DNA of 64,000 nt, taken from the NCBI GenBank assembly GCA_007922225.1, contig ML679962.1, forward strand, positions 31,045,563-31,109,562, given 5' to 3'. The position numbers were made by a program, and so were the translations under genes. The notes below the pieces were generated by a model that saw only the letters and a program-made list of their open reading frames with translations, did not search any database and was not told the origin of the DNA. Shown here in pieces: positions 11,939 to 23,697 of this stretch. Source of the stretch: Emydura subglobosa (taxonomy: Eukaryota; Chordata; Testudines; Chelidae). Positions within the stretch are counted from its first letter, which is position 1, and every line of letters begins with the position of its first letter.

Positions 11939-14154
11939 ACAGTTGTAGACATTTATTTTTGTTAAAACCACTACCTGCAGTTCAATGTTATACAAGTTAT
12001 TAGTTGCACTGGGTTTAACATTGGTCTATAGCAGTGATGGCTAAATACTTCTGGAGTAGATAAAACAACATACAACATACTGTACTCAGATTACAGTAAA
12101 AAGTTTTTCCTGATGATTATTATTATTGTTTTAATTACTGGCTCAGTTCAACAGCACAAGCAAGAATTAAAGTCTAAATGCCAAACGCTCTCAAGAAAAA
12201 TACTACAATGAATTACAAAGTATATCTACATTTCATTTTTTCCCTCCGTTTTTAATTTAAAGGTCCTTCGCATTCTCAGCTACGCCACTTACAGTAAGTT
12301 AATAAGTGACATTTCCTCTTCTTAATACATAATGCAAGCCTGACAACTGCTTTGCACTAAAGATAAGATGTGAAACCAGTAGTTCTTATAAGAAACCTGT
12401 GTTTCGAGATCATGCAAATCTCCTAACTCCTGTGCTTGTTTAGTCTTTAACAAGATCTTGTTCGTTCCTAACCTTGACCAACAAAGTGTTTCCACACGGC
12501 AGTCAGCTCAGCCTCATGCCAAGTACCACTATGTCAAAACAAAGTTACCTGACTTAATCAAGCAATGGTAAAGACATGAAATGAATATTTAGCAAGGTCA
12601 AAGTCAGATTGTTCTTTAAGAAACAGCAATTGCTGACAGTTCAATGAACAGGAAATAGGGTCTGGTATCTAAGTTTTATACCCACATATTTTTACAATTT
12701 GTCATCCTGTTAACAAAACTACATTAAAGCATAATATAAGAAATCTAAGAAAGTTTTTATGGAAAGGATATACTCTATTGCTTATTTATGCATGTCATAA
12801 AGTCCGTAATGCAAGCTGTATGAGACCATTTATCTTCATTTCACAGGGTCACAACCAGTACTAACTATTTTTCCTTCAGGAAGCCAACGGCATATTGAGC
12901 CAGGCATCAGTCGTAATAAAAAGCAAAAGGCAAAGTTTATTTCATTTAAAAAAATAGTGGATGAAGTAAAATAGAAAACCTCCAATTTTTTTTAATTAAA
13001 GGGATTGTAAGCATTACTTATCTTTAAAAACAGCAAACCGGAATTAATCACATTTCAGATTAAGCTAATATTTTCTCCCTCATATAAAATGTCTGTGATT
13101 GATCTAAATCTAGTTATTTCATACAAAACTAGGTTAAATACTAGATTGTTATGCCCACACTGAAAGGATTATCACGATACCCTACATTACTGTATTTGTT
13201 ACTGAGCAAGCCACAGTCAGTCCAGTTGCCAGCTATTAAAATGGGAAAAAATAAAATGTATAACAAAATATTAGTTTGATCTCGTTATTGTATTAATGAG
13301 GCAGGTTTCATTAATGGAATTTGCATTTTAACTCCTGACTGATAGCCAGGTTCTCAGCAACACCCAGTTTTTGCTGTGCATAGCAGGTGGGTGGGATTTG
13401 GGGGGGCAGCGAGCTAGCTAAGACTCCCTGATTTTCTGCACTGAGTGCAGATTAGAGTAGCCAAGGGGCTGCTCTCACATCTGCCAGTTGGCAATAGTTC
13501 CAGGAGACCATTCACCAGTGGAGGAAAGCTGGAGCACATTGCACCTCTGCCACTCTTCCTTCCCAACTCTCTCTACCAGGGTGATAATGATACATCGTCT
13601 CTGCACTCAGTGGGGACTCCTACACACAAGGGGTGTCCTCAGCTGATGGAATGCAACCCGTCTCCATTTCCTTTGCATGAGCATTGTGGGCTCTGATCAG
13701 ATGCAAGTAAAATTAAATGGTTTGGGCTAGTTTGATCAAACACACTTTAGGCTTTTTTTTTTTTTTTTAATCATTCTTCTTCCTTGGTTTCTGAGAAATT
13801 TAATTCAAAATACAGATGCCAGACAAATGACTTAGGAGTACATTACACAATTATATAATTATTTACAGTGCCATCGGTGCACAGGTCGCTTTACGAAACA
13901 ACTAAGTCAAGATATCCCTGCCCTTGGCTGGACTTCCTCCAGGAGTGTTACATATAGCATATACATACTGTGACCACGCACAGATTCTATACATGTACAC
14001 ATATGCATACAAACATGCCATATATATTTCTGTGTGGTTATAAAATAATTAGACTCTGGGACCATCAAAAATGCTGTTAATGTCTCTGTACGGCTAATTA
14101 GATGCATCTTCTGTTAACCAAAATGACTAACCATTTTATCATTTAGGAAAAATA
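11939..14154. other. No gene; AT-rich unique DNA with a GC-richer patch
   Basis: 11940-13330 is AT-rich and repeat-poor, with homeodomain-type strings (TGATTGAT near 13097, TTAATTAAAGG near 12994). 13340-13700 is GC-richer and may be an old repeat. A T16 run lies at 13753-13768. No coding frame was recognised. Confidence 0.4.
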
Positions 14155-14520
14155 TCATTGTGGATCTTTTGGAGACAGTGTGTCCATGTTTCTAGGCTCT
14201 CCCGCTGTCTGAAGACGTGGCTGGGTAACATAGGGGATGTCTAAATCGCAGCTGGCAGCATGCTTCCCAGCCTGGGTAACCAGAGGCGCTAGCTCTGCTT
14301 GAACTCGCATGCTAAAAATAGCCTGGCTGTTGCAGCCCGGATGGTAGCACAGGCTAACTAACTGTCTATGGAGCCAGGGGCCGGGCGGACGTGTACCTGG
14401 GTGGCTAGCCTGTGCTGGAATGGGCACACTACTGTTTTTTAGCTTTGTTTGAACTAGTGCTGTCTGCCTACTGGGCATGGAGGCATGGCTCCCAGATGCA
14501 GCACAGACGTACCCCTAGGA
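14155..14520. repeat. GC-rich interspersed repeat, probable non-autonomous DNA element
   Basis: The segment is rich in G/C and contains AGGGGATGTCTAAATCGCAG at 14231 and ACAGACGTACCCCTAGG at its right end. GTATGTCTACAC-like ends of this sort are typical of a DNA-transposon group seen in turtle-like genomes. A minus-strand frame (14155-14478) overlaps but looks non-coding. Exact ends are uncertain. Confidence 0.5.
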
Positions 14521-14540
14521 TACGCAGACTAACATGTCTA

Positions 14541-14656
14541 AATGTATGTCCACGCTGCAATTAAAAACCCACAGCTGGCCCATGCCAGCTGACTCAGGCT
14601 TGTAGGGCTTAGGGACTGTTGAATTACAGTGTAGATGCTTGGGCTCAAGCTGGAGG
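14541..14656. repeat. Half of a large palindromic element
   Basis: AATGTATGTCCACGCTGCAA then TTAAAAACCCACAGCTGGCC and CATGCCAGCTGACTCAGGC match the left half of a long palindromic repeat that normally ends in its inverted copy. Here the sequence stops at GGGCTCAAGCTGGAGG and the mirror half is absent. It is an incomplete copy next to a second element of similar type. Confidence 0.65.
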
Positions 14657-15084
14657 ACACACACACACAAAGTAAAATCCTAAGGAAAGAATAGTAACTA
14701 GCTACTTTTTCTAAATAGTATCTGTTTCATGCTCCTGCCCCATGAAACATTTACACTATAGCTAGTCATCGCGGTGATCAAAGTACGGTCATTTTTTTCT
14801 TAATTTATTTCTGTCTAAAAAGATTTTCCTTTTAGCAATAAGGATATGTGGCTATTCTAATATAATCAAATTCCTCTGGGATCAGGAGGTACTCAACTGT
14901 ACCTTTTGCTTTGTAACTCCTCAGGGGTGTGATTATCTCATGATAATCACCCCACCACCACCCCATTGTGCCTTATTGCTTAATTAGCTACTGGATGAAA
15001 TGTAGTTCTGTTTGCATCAACTTTATGTCTACTGTAATTGCCCTGAGTTGCAGTTCCAAGGAAAAGAAATGGATCAAATAACTA
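14657..15084. other. No gene
   Basis: A short (CA)n lies at about 14659 and a CCACC tandem at about 14951. Nothing else was recognised. Confidence 0.4.
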
Positions 15085-15310
15085 CATATATTTTGTTTGA
15101 TTAATCATGAAAAAATCATTAAGGGATTAAAGTGAAACCATTTTACTCCTGCTGATCATGTTCAGCAATTTGAAATTATTTTATGATCCTGATCAAATGT
15201 AATTAATGAGATTGGCTGTTAATTAGTTACACTAGCAGGTGGGCCATGAAAAATTGTATTCACTTAATACCACAGAATAACATGCTATTAGAATTTCTGT
15301 GTTGATTTTG
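15085..15310. promoter_or_regulatory. Candidate conserved non-coding element, homeodomain-motif rich
   Basis: Repeat-free block with closely spaced homeodomain-like cores: TGATTAATCATGA at 15098, TGTAATTAATGAG at 15198, and GTTAATTAGTTAC at 15218. Such clustering is typical of developmental enhancers in gene deserts, but AT-rich DNA also produces these motifs by chance. Conservation was not testable here. Confidence 0.3.
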
Positions 15311-15974
15311 CAGAGCTCAGAAAATGAGTTTAAAAACTAGCCAAGACTGTGTTCTTTGAACTTCTAACACACAGAAAAAAATTACTATCTTAACGGCAAT
15401 TCAGGAACACAGCTGTTCCGAGATTTAAGAACACAATCAAACATCTTCCTTTTTGTAATTGTCTTCTTTATGACAAGTCCCTACACCAAGTCTCACAGCA
15501 AAACTTACTGGTATAGAAGGAACAAGATCTGCTTCAAAGTAACTAAAGTTTCACTCTCAACGTCATGATAATTCAGTCACTCTCATTTGGCCCTTTCTAA
15601 TGTTCCTAGCCTCTTCCCATAAGGAAAGGGTCTCTTCAAGAGAAATAACCCCTTGGGTGCTAACTTGAGACAGACACTAAAAGTGTTAACTGCTTTGCTG
15701 TGTTGTATACCTAATTAGCAGTACTGAGAGTTTAACAGTGGTTTTGAATGTCATGGAGTCTACGCAGGCCCCCTAAGGAATATAGCCAGTCCGTGAACAT
15801 GCTCTTGTATTTTTGTTTAGCAGAAACATGAGGAAGAAGAAACAATGAAAAAAGAATTATGGAACTATATACTGTGTAATGATTCTATTTCATTTATTAG
15901 AGGTGTAAAATTCATAAGGTTATCCAAATCAGAAGGACCAGAGAGTGAGCAAAAGAGACTTTATAGCCTATGGT
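15311..15974. other. No gene
   Basis: Unique AT-rich DNA. I see no frame, RNA or repeat that can be named. Confidence 0.4.
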
Positions 15975-16640
15975 ACCCAACTGGTATGTAGGAGACCCAG
16001 AGTCCAGTCCCCTTGTGCCAATAACTCCTTATTTACCCACAGTGGAACAGCTTCAGCTGGAGAGATTGAGGGAGTCCCACTTCAGAATACCCCATAACAC
16101 AATAGTTCAAGCACTCTAAGATGTGGGAGTCCCCTGTTCAAACCCTGTTTCCCCATCAAGCAGATGAGAGAAGTGAACCTGGGTCTCCCTTATCCCAGGT
16201 GAGTGGTTTAACCACTGAGCTCGAAGTTACAGCAGAGGCACCACCATCTCCACTTGCTCCTCCTCCGGCTGTGTGTGTGTGGAGTGAGGCAGGTACCTAC
16301 CACCTGGCACAAAGTGGTGTAGGGTGCCTAAACTATCCAACTCCAGAAGAGGGGCTCCTGGCTATGAACCACATGCAGATATAGGCACCTCCGTGCAGCC
16401 CAGATTTAGGCATCTGTCTCTGTGAGGGACGGCAGGGCTTAAGACACACCCCTCTTCTCAGTGTCTCCCATTGGTTAGTTTAGGCCACTCCCCGCCTAGC
16501 CTGGCTTAGACACCTCTCTCTCCCCATTCATGTACAGAAAGCCTCGGCACCGAACTCAGGGTTTATGGATCGCAGTGTTGTTCCAGTGATTTTCTAAGTG
16601 ACTAACAGTTAGGCGTTACAACACCTAAGTCCCTTTCTGG
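15975..16640. repeat. Composite interspersed repeat containing tRNA-like modules
   Basis: Several parts recur in a repeat I associate with crocodilian and turtle genomes: GTGGAACAGCTTCAGCTGGA (16041), two tRNA-like arms (16100-16221) and a tail with CATTGGTTAGTTTAGGCC and AACAGTTAGGCG. The open frame 16121-16384 lies wholly inside it and is not a gene. Outer ends are approximate. It may be a DNA transposon that captured tRNA-like sequence, or two SINEs inserted head to head. Confidence 0.6.
16100..16221. repeat. Two tRNA-like heads in inverted orientation
   Basis: The plus-strand arm reads AATAGTTCAAGCACTC then GATGTGGGAGTCCCCTGTTC. The minus-strand arm reads CTCAGTGGTTAAACCACTC then GATAAGGGAGACCCAGGTTC. 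Both have an A-box-like start and a GTTCA B-box core about 30 bases on, and they face each other, so the block can fold into a hairpin. Neither is an intact tRNA. Confidence 0.6.
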
Positions 16641-18998
16641 ATACAGGCCTGTCTGTATATATGCATGTATCTATATGCAACCATCTATATCATGTGCATC
16701 TTTTTTAATTTATAGATAATTTTTATATGCACAGAACGACGCACACTACAGATAGCCTTCATAATTGTTAGACACCATTTTATACTAATTTTAAAAAATA
16801 TTACATGAATTAGTGAAAAAAAAATCAAATGCTCCCCATTTGGCACTAAAATACCAATGTGGCAGATGCATTAAAATTATCAAAGGCAGGCAGATTTATC
16901 TCACTATTTGGACATGAAGATTTTCTTCAAGCTCAAAGATGCAGTAGCTAGGAATAGGTTAATATGAAAGTTTCCGGCTGCACCATCGCAAAGTACACTT
17001 GAGTGTGTAGCAAGATCATTCGTGTTTGTTGTCAGTATAGAATCTCCCGCCATGCTTCAGCTAGTGATCAATTCTTGACATGGAAGGTCAGGCCAATGTT
17101 CTGAACTACATTGTTTGCAGAAGGTTTCTGATTATTAGTGGAAGAAAGGAGGCAAGGGCTGCTTCCCTTAGAAAAAGGCTGACATATTGGTGTTAAAAGA
17201 GGCAGAAGAGGAAAACTAGCACTAAGAATCTTAGAGTTCACCAACCAGCCAATAAACTACATCAGTAGAACTCAATTTTAATGAGGTCTTCAGTGGTTGT
17301 GGCCACCCAGGAGCTAAACTATGGCCAGAGGGCCATGAATGCAAAAAGAAGCAATAGGGTTTTAAACAAAAAGTTTCCTGATAAATGAAGAACAGTGGTT
17401 TGGTTTGTTTGACTTTTTTTTTTTTTTAAATCACCATTCTTTCTGCAAAATCTTAATGTTAATTTCAATGGAACAAAGTCAGATAGCATGGAACCAGCTT
17501 CGGTCATCTTACCTGCGGGTTCTTGCACTAAATATTCCTTGTGCATAACTGTCGGCTTGAGCCAGTGTATATTGGTCTCTTCAGATGAAAGAAAATTGGT
17601 GTCGGCAGCTTCCTGAGAACATTTTAATAATCAGCCTGATCATGGGTGCATGGCAGCTGCTCGATTGATGGTGTTAGACAGCGAATAAAGAAAGATGCCA
17701 GCAGTGCCCTCAGATCTGACATAATGAGGGAAACATCAGTCATTTGGCTAAAAGGCCCATAAAGGCTCCATCAGCTGTGACACAGGAGTCTGTCTTACGC
17801 AACAATAATGAGGCAATGTGGCAGTGTTCGCATTCTTTTCAGACAGTAACAAGTTGTGAGTGAGCTGCATTTTAGATGAAAAATCCAGTGGAAAACAGAG
17901 TTTTCATGATCTTCTCTTGAACAACATGCTGCTGTATCAGAAGGATTGTTGGAAGTCAAAGGATGTTTTAAAAGGATGCCAGGACAGTAACTCCCCAAAA
18001 CTGGTAGTCTGTACACCAGTTCTGGTGCATAAGGTATATCTGACTACTCTCTGTTCTACCTGCACTGTGCGTCTCTCACAGGCTCTTTGGATGTTCCTAT
18101 GCTCTTCCCTGAGGCTGCCCACCTCCCATTTAGGTTTAGAGGCATCTGAAACTGCATTACAAGATGGATTTCTCATTGATGAATGGGGAGTGATGGACAC
18201 AGGCTTGCATAGCCAAGATCTTGGCCAGGTCGGCTGATACACTTGCCTCAAAATTTGTTGATTAAAAATATCTACATAAAATGAATATTCAAAAGCAGTG
18301 GTCTCTTTGACTAGTAGGAGAACCCTAACACATTCCCTGGCCCACAGCTGACTGGATTGCAGCCCCTCAAGCAGAACAGCAGACCCAGGTGATGGTGAAA
18401 CAGTGGTTTTGAAGAACTAAGGTAACAGATGAAGGATAGGGATGAGAAGACTTGTAGATGAACTTATACTTTCAGTCAAATTTCTGATTCTAAACAACTT
18501 CTTCCAGTTCATCTTGGTAGCATGTTGATGTATTGCGCTAATTATAAAAGTGAGCTTCTTCCTCCTTCTACATTTATTTCTTGCTACTAATGCTTCAGTC
18601 GATAGATTTACATGCTCATGTTATTTCTGCCTATGCCACGATACTCATTCCAATAGCAACAGGGCATTATGAAAATACAAAAAGTAATTAGAAATTTTGC
18701 TGAAATGTTGTATTTGTTATGGGAGGATTACCATGATTCAACGAGCATCAATGTTCATCGTTAACACTGATAAGTAAGTTTGTGCCAATGAACACACAGC
18801 TGGTGACAGCAGGGATTTGGGGGGCGAAATGCACACTTCCAACGTGAAATTGAAGACAGATAAATCAGAGGAAACAAAGGCATTTCTATTATGGGAAATG
18901 TTAAAGTTGTTTCTTAGTGGCAAACAAAATATTTTCAGAAATGTACACGCAGTTGATTTTCTTAGTGGTGGTATCCGATGTACAGCTGTGGAAGTAGG
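16641..18998. other. No gene; unique DNA
   Basis: Two overlapping frames on opposite strands (17860-18237 plus, 17937-18251 minus) have no recognised similarity and their overlap argues against both. A T-run lies at about 17414-17428. Nothing else can be named. Confidence 0.4.
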
Positions 18999-19198
18999 GA
19001 GCGTGGTTCAAAGATGTATAACAAGGAATCAGGTCTCCTGACTATTTTCCTCACTAATAATGGTGTTGTGGCACTGTACTACATGGTGATTATGGTATAG
19101 CTGACTACACCATCCGGTGACTTTGGCCCCAAGCTGATCACCTAATTTCTCTATGGCTCTGTTGACATGCCTATAAAATGACTATAAATAATAATACA
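18999..19198 (+). repeat. MIR/CORE-SINE copy with an internal insertion
   Basis: The head GCGTGGTTCAAAGATG with AGGAATCAGGTCTCCTGACT matches the tRNA-related start of MIR-like SINEs. The core GTGACTTTGGCCCCAAGCTG, CACCTAATTTCTC and TATAAAATGACTATAAATAA follow in order. About 50 bases at 19056-19105 do not fit the family and look inserted. Confidence 0.65.
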
Positions 19199-20414
19199 TA
19201 AGCCTGCACAAAGGAACAATCTATTTAGGAAACGTATTTCAAGAGATCACCCCAAATTGCATTGAAATGTCATGAATATCATTCAGTTCCACCTTGACGA
19301 CAGTTCCATCTCCAGGAGCAACTGATTTTTGTCACTCCTTTGAGTGGTCACCTACAAGTTCCCTGGAATTGTCACGGAACACAGCTGTTACATGAGGTTT
19401 TAATTAATTAATGTGTTTGTGAAGCATGTTGTGACCTTTGGATGAAACTGCACATTATAGGGGAGAAAACATGTTTTTATAGAACCTATTCTCTGTCCTC
19501 CTTACAGGCTTGCGTGCTGTAATTTAACTTTGTTAAACCTTTGTGGTAATGAGTTGCAGACTGTAATATCTTTCCTGGGAAGAGGTTTCAGAATTGCAAC
19601 AGCCCTTTGGAACACAATGTCAACGTCGAGAGTTACACTGTGACTGGGCTAAGCGCACAATTTTTTAACCAGGGGTTTAGTTCTGCTGAAAGTTAATATT
19701 GCTGTGGTATTTCACTGGTTTATGTGGCTCTGTGTGCACTTAGATTTGCTTGCTAATGTGGATTTGCCAAATTACACTAATATAAATCAAGGATTATTGT
19801 GTTGGGACACTTTTTCCCCAGTTTATTTCATACAGCTGTATTACTTGTACGGTACGTGGTATTTTTCTCAGTTTACTTTCTGCAATGTGACTGGTATAAC
19901 AGGATTTCTGCATTAGATTGAGAATGTGTAGTGTCTAGTTTGTGAGAAGCCGGTGAAATTTGCCTGAGAAATAAATGCATGCCCTGGAGCCGTTTTTGCA
20001 AAATACTAAACGGTAAAACAATTACAATGCTTATGTTAAACTACATGTTAACAGCTGCATGTATTACAGAGCGACACACAGAACACTGACACAGCAGAGG
20101 CTGTACATAATGTACTTGAACCCATATTTCAAAGCTTGTAACATACCAACATGCAAATTAATAAATTCTTCTTTCCAAATGTCACCAGCCTGGTGATTTC
20201 CTGCCAGCCTGAGTGTCATTTTCCTGAAGCAGTAAAAGTAACACAGTCAATCTCCTCTGAATCCTATCTCCCCTGATTCCTGCAGGGTCCCTGTGAGTTT
20301 ATGATTCATATTCAGAAAGCAGTATGCAGTAGCCCTTTGGGTATGTATATTAATGAAGAAATTTTCTCACGCCAGAGTTGCCTCTTTATTGGAGTACGAA
20401 GGGTACAGTCTGTT
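19199..20414. other. No gene; unique AT-rich DNA
   Basis: TTTTAATTAATTAATG occurs at 19400. No open frame of note, RNA or named repeat was found. Confidence 0.4.
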
Positions 20415-20515
20415 CTGAGCGGCTTTTTAATTTCTCATAATTAACCCTGCCAGAATTAACATCAGTGGCATCACTGACAGCAAATTAAAGAAGCCACATT
20501 GGCAAGAGCGGATTC
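20415..20515. promoter_or_regulatory. Candidate conserved non-coding element
   Basis: A repeat-free stretch contains CTCATAATTAACCCTGCC and AGAATTAACATCAGTGGC followed by GCAAATTAAAGAAGCC. Dense, non-simple AT motifs mixed with GC-balanced DNA make it look more constrained than its surroundings. This is only a visual impression. Confidence 0.25.
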
Positions 20516-22261
20516 CTTTCTTTCTCTCTTTTCCTCTCTCCTTTTTTCCTTCTATATGTGTGTGTTTAAAGAAGAAAGTTCTCAGAGTCTGTCAAGATGA
20601 TTGTCTTGTCATTGCACTAAGAGCCCTGCTGGGATAGGTATGATTAGAGCATTTTCAGACTTCCCTGCTGCTAATACCAACCTATTTCAGCTCTTAACTG
20701 GCCACGTGCCATGTAGATTTGTGGCAAAGATCCATGGTTTCAGTTTCTTTTGCTCTACAAGGTACAATGGTTCACCTGATCTCCACTGTGAGCTGATGGA
20801 ACCAAGATCTAAAGTGCATTGCAATATTCAGACAGGCTTTTCCACTGACAGTGTATTAAAAGATAGATCATCTCCGCCTTGAACCACTTAATCTAGCTTC
20901 ATATCAGCCCTTTTTAACAATCCTGGACAGATGATGAAACAGACTATGAAGAACACCATACCCAAACAAACAAGTTTTCCTTCTGTTAAGCCAGTAAGAA
21001 ATGTGTTATGCTTTGATATTTCTACAGTCACTTAAAATACAGAATTTCACAAAAGGAGAAGTGAATGTATTTTTGACAAGATTTGTATGTCACATCTAAG
21101 AGGAGACTGGGATTCAACAGAAAGTTTGACATGGTGAATTCTGTTAAGATTGATGTGAGTATTATCAAAATCAAGGCTTCAGAGGTCAAAAACCAGACTG
21201 CCCAACACAAATCTTGTCCTTTTGCCTGAACTTTTGGTGAAAAGTGGTAAATGGTAAGGCTGAAAGATCTAACAAAGCAGAGATTTGGTAAGACTGGAGC
21301 TGTAAACTCACGCAGAAAAATACAATGGATGTACTTGAAAATATTGCTAAATTCATTCATCCACCCATCAATTGCTCTGGAAATCATGCTTACTAATCAT
21401 TCTCTTCACCCTAGCCTTAATAATTATAACCCTTTTCTCTGCTAACTTTTCCCATGAACTACAGGTTGTGATCATGTTTCCTTTGCTTGCTACAAGGATC
21501 CTTTAACTACCACACACATCCATCCTACCAATGAACCATGCCAGGATTACTATGTTTTTTACAGTCTGTAGCTACAATGTCCTGTCATTTCCTTGCCAGT
21601 GTTATACACTGCCCTACTGCCCTGTGCTTGGCGTTACACTGTATGGTACTTTACCTATTTTCTGCACAGTGTTGGACCCTGGTTATCATATCTCAGCCCT
21701 GCAAAAGCTGAATGGATTTCACAATGCTACTGTTACTGTTAATGGTAATGCAAGTATTGCTAGAATATGTGCAGAGAGAGGTGCCTTCCACCTACTTGGC
21801 ACATGTCAATCTAAAAACCCGATAAGGTTCTGAGAGAGATTTGATGGCTCAGTAAATAGACCGGAATCTCCATCAACAACTGGTGTAAGTAAGGGAGAAC
21901 ACAGTGGCTATGAACACAAAGGTAGCAGCTAACAGTTTCCCCAACCAAATACAAATTGCATGGTAGAACACTGTAGTTGGTACAGACTTCGAAACATACC
22001 AATGAGAACGATGCTGCATGCTCATGGCTGCCGTCCAACTTGAAGTGCAGTGTTAGAACACTATCTAGGAGTAATTCTCCTTTGCCAGTGAGGGCACCAG
22101 AGGGTGAGAACCTGATTTACATTCAGGATACAAGTAACTACGAGATTGTGGTCTGCCTCTTCCTTGAGACACGTAGGTAGGAGAATAGCATCAGTAGCTA
22201 GAGACTGCAAACTTCAGCAAAGTATAGTCCTATGAGAAACAAGTGAAGCCCTAGAGAATAA
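20516..22261. other. No gene; unique DNA
   Basis: A pyrimidine tract (CTTTCTTTCTCTCTTTTCCT) lies at about 20517. Short frames at 20601-20882, 21028-21387 (minus), 21531-21833 and 21811-22038 (minus) have no recognised relatives. Confidence 0.4.
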
Positions 22262-23175
22262 TTGATTCTGACCAGGAGGCTGCAAGAGGGGTCACGCTGC
22301 ACTTACACCTTTCACCCACCAGGGACTGATGTGGTGCCAGAAGAGAGGAGAGCTGGCTCACGGGCTGGAGCAGCCAGCCACGGAGAGGGAGGGCACAGAG
22401 GCTGCCTTCCTCATAGAATCCTGCCCGTGGGGCCAGGGGAGGAGGCACGGGATATGGTGGGAGACAGACAGACAGAAGACTTCTGGGGGGTCACACAGCC
22501 TGGAGTACAGAAGGCCTAGTGTGGGGGGGGACAGACTAGAGCAGGGACACAGGAGCTAGTGGGGTGACAACACTGAGCCAGGGGCTGAATGGGAGTGGGA
22601 GTCCAGGGCCACATCGGGATGGGGGCAGATGTGCCTGACTGAATAGAAGAGTCTAGGGATCAGCCAGGGTCTGCATGGGGGAGGCTCCCCAACTCCCTAA
22701 CAATCTTGTCCCCGTCCCCCCCCCAAAAATAAACAAAAAAAACCTGTTTCATATTTCTTCCACCCATACCCAACCACCCTCCAGGTTCATTCCCAGGCTC
22801 CTTCCCAGCAATTACTTTCCTCTCCTTCAGCTCCTCTCTTACCCTTGACTCCTCCAAGCCTTTGCACTGCTTCTGAGGGGTGCGGGAAATACATTTCTGT
22901 ATTGTAGTTTAAACAAATTATTACTCAAAGTTCTATATTAATATGCCTAGTAAGGAATCTCTTTGTCCAAAAACATTTCCTGAATCTTTTTTGTCATGTG
23001 TATTGTTACAGACATACTTGCTGAGAGGTATTTTGAAACAAATTACCAAAATAATTGAAACTGGTGTGATTTATGTTGTGTTATTATGACAAATGCAGCA
23101 CGCAGAATTTTGCAGAATTTTAAAATATTGTGCACAGAAAATTTTAGTTTTTTGACGCAGAAACCCCCCCAGGGA
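22262..23175 (+). repeat. Large unclassified interspersed repeat, GC-rich then AT-rich
   Basis: The left part (to about 22880) is GC-rich with runs such as TGTGGGGGGGGACAG. The right part is AT-rich and ends with TTTGCAGAATTTTAAAATAT then TGTGCACAGAAAATTTTAG and CCCCCCCAGGGAT. I recognise that right end from a repeat common in turtle-like genomes, but not its class. No matching inverted start is seen at the left. Small frames inside (22262-22559 and 22660-22857) are composition artefacts. Confidence 0.55.
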
Positions 23176-23580
23176 TTAAAGCATTACATACCCAGTGATT
23201 ATTACAGAGGATGGCATAAGAGGGTGAACTATAATAACCAACAACCAAAAAGCAATCTTTAAGTACCTTATTAAAATAGCCATTTGCAATAATTAAGCAG
23301 TTGCTTATTTGCCTTAGCACCAACAAATTTGCACAAAGATTATAATTTTATGCATGGTACACTATATGTGCCTGGACATAAAATGAAAAGTTGACCTATA
23401 TGTAAAGGTTTATTTGCAAATATTACACACCTATGGAGAGTTGCTTTCATTCCTGGCAATTCAATGCTCCTATTTTGTACGCAGAGAATACGAAAAATGT
23501 ATGGTATTCTATTTAAACATACTGTAAAGTGTTGTGTCTGCACTTCTGATTCTAGATAAAAGTCTGAACTCTCATTTACT
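23176..23580. other. No gene
   Basis: Unique AT-rich DNA. The minus-strand frame 23340-23600 runs into the neighbouring palindrome and resembles no protein. Confidence 0.4.
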
Positions 23581-23697
23581 CTAAGGCTACTTCGCACCAT
23601 TTTGGCAGTGTAAAGAAACTGTAAAGTGAGTGTAAATTACATTTATACCCTCTCTGAGACCCCTTTACACTGCCAGAGTGGTGCAAAGTGGCCTTAG
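23581..23697. repeat. 117-bp near-perfect palindrome, MITE-like
   Basis: CTAAGGCTACTTCGCACCAT at the left mirrors GGTGCAAAGTGGCCTTAG at the right, and TGGCAGTGTAAAG mirrors CTTTACACTGCCA further in. Symmetry extends almost to the centre (GTGTAAAT against ATTTATACC). The whole can fold as one long stem, typical of a non-autonomous inverted-repeat element. Confidence 0.85.

Noticed and set aside
16100..16221. Functional tRNA gene
   Set aside because: A and B boxes are degenerate, no full cloverleaf can be drawn by eye, and the arms are part of a repeat.
16121..16384. 87-codon frame as a small gene
   Set aside because: It lies entirely in a repeat with inverted tRNA-like modules.
17860..18251. 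Overlapping 125-codon plus and 104-codon minus frames as a possible processed pseudogene
   Set aside because: No similarity to a known protein on either strand, no poly-A tail, and no target duplication visible.
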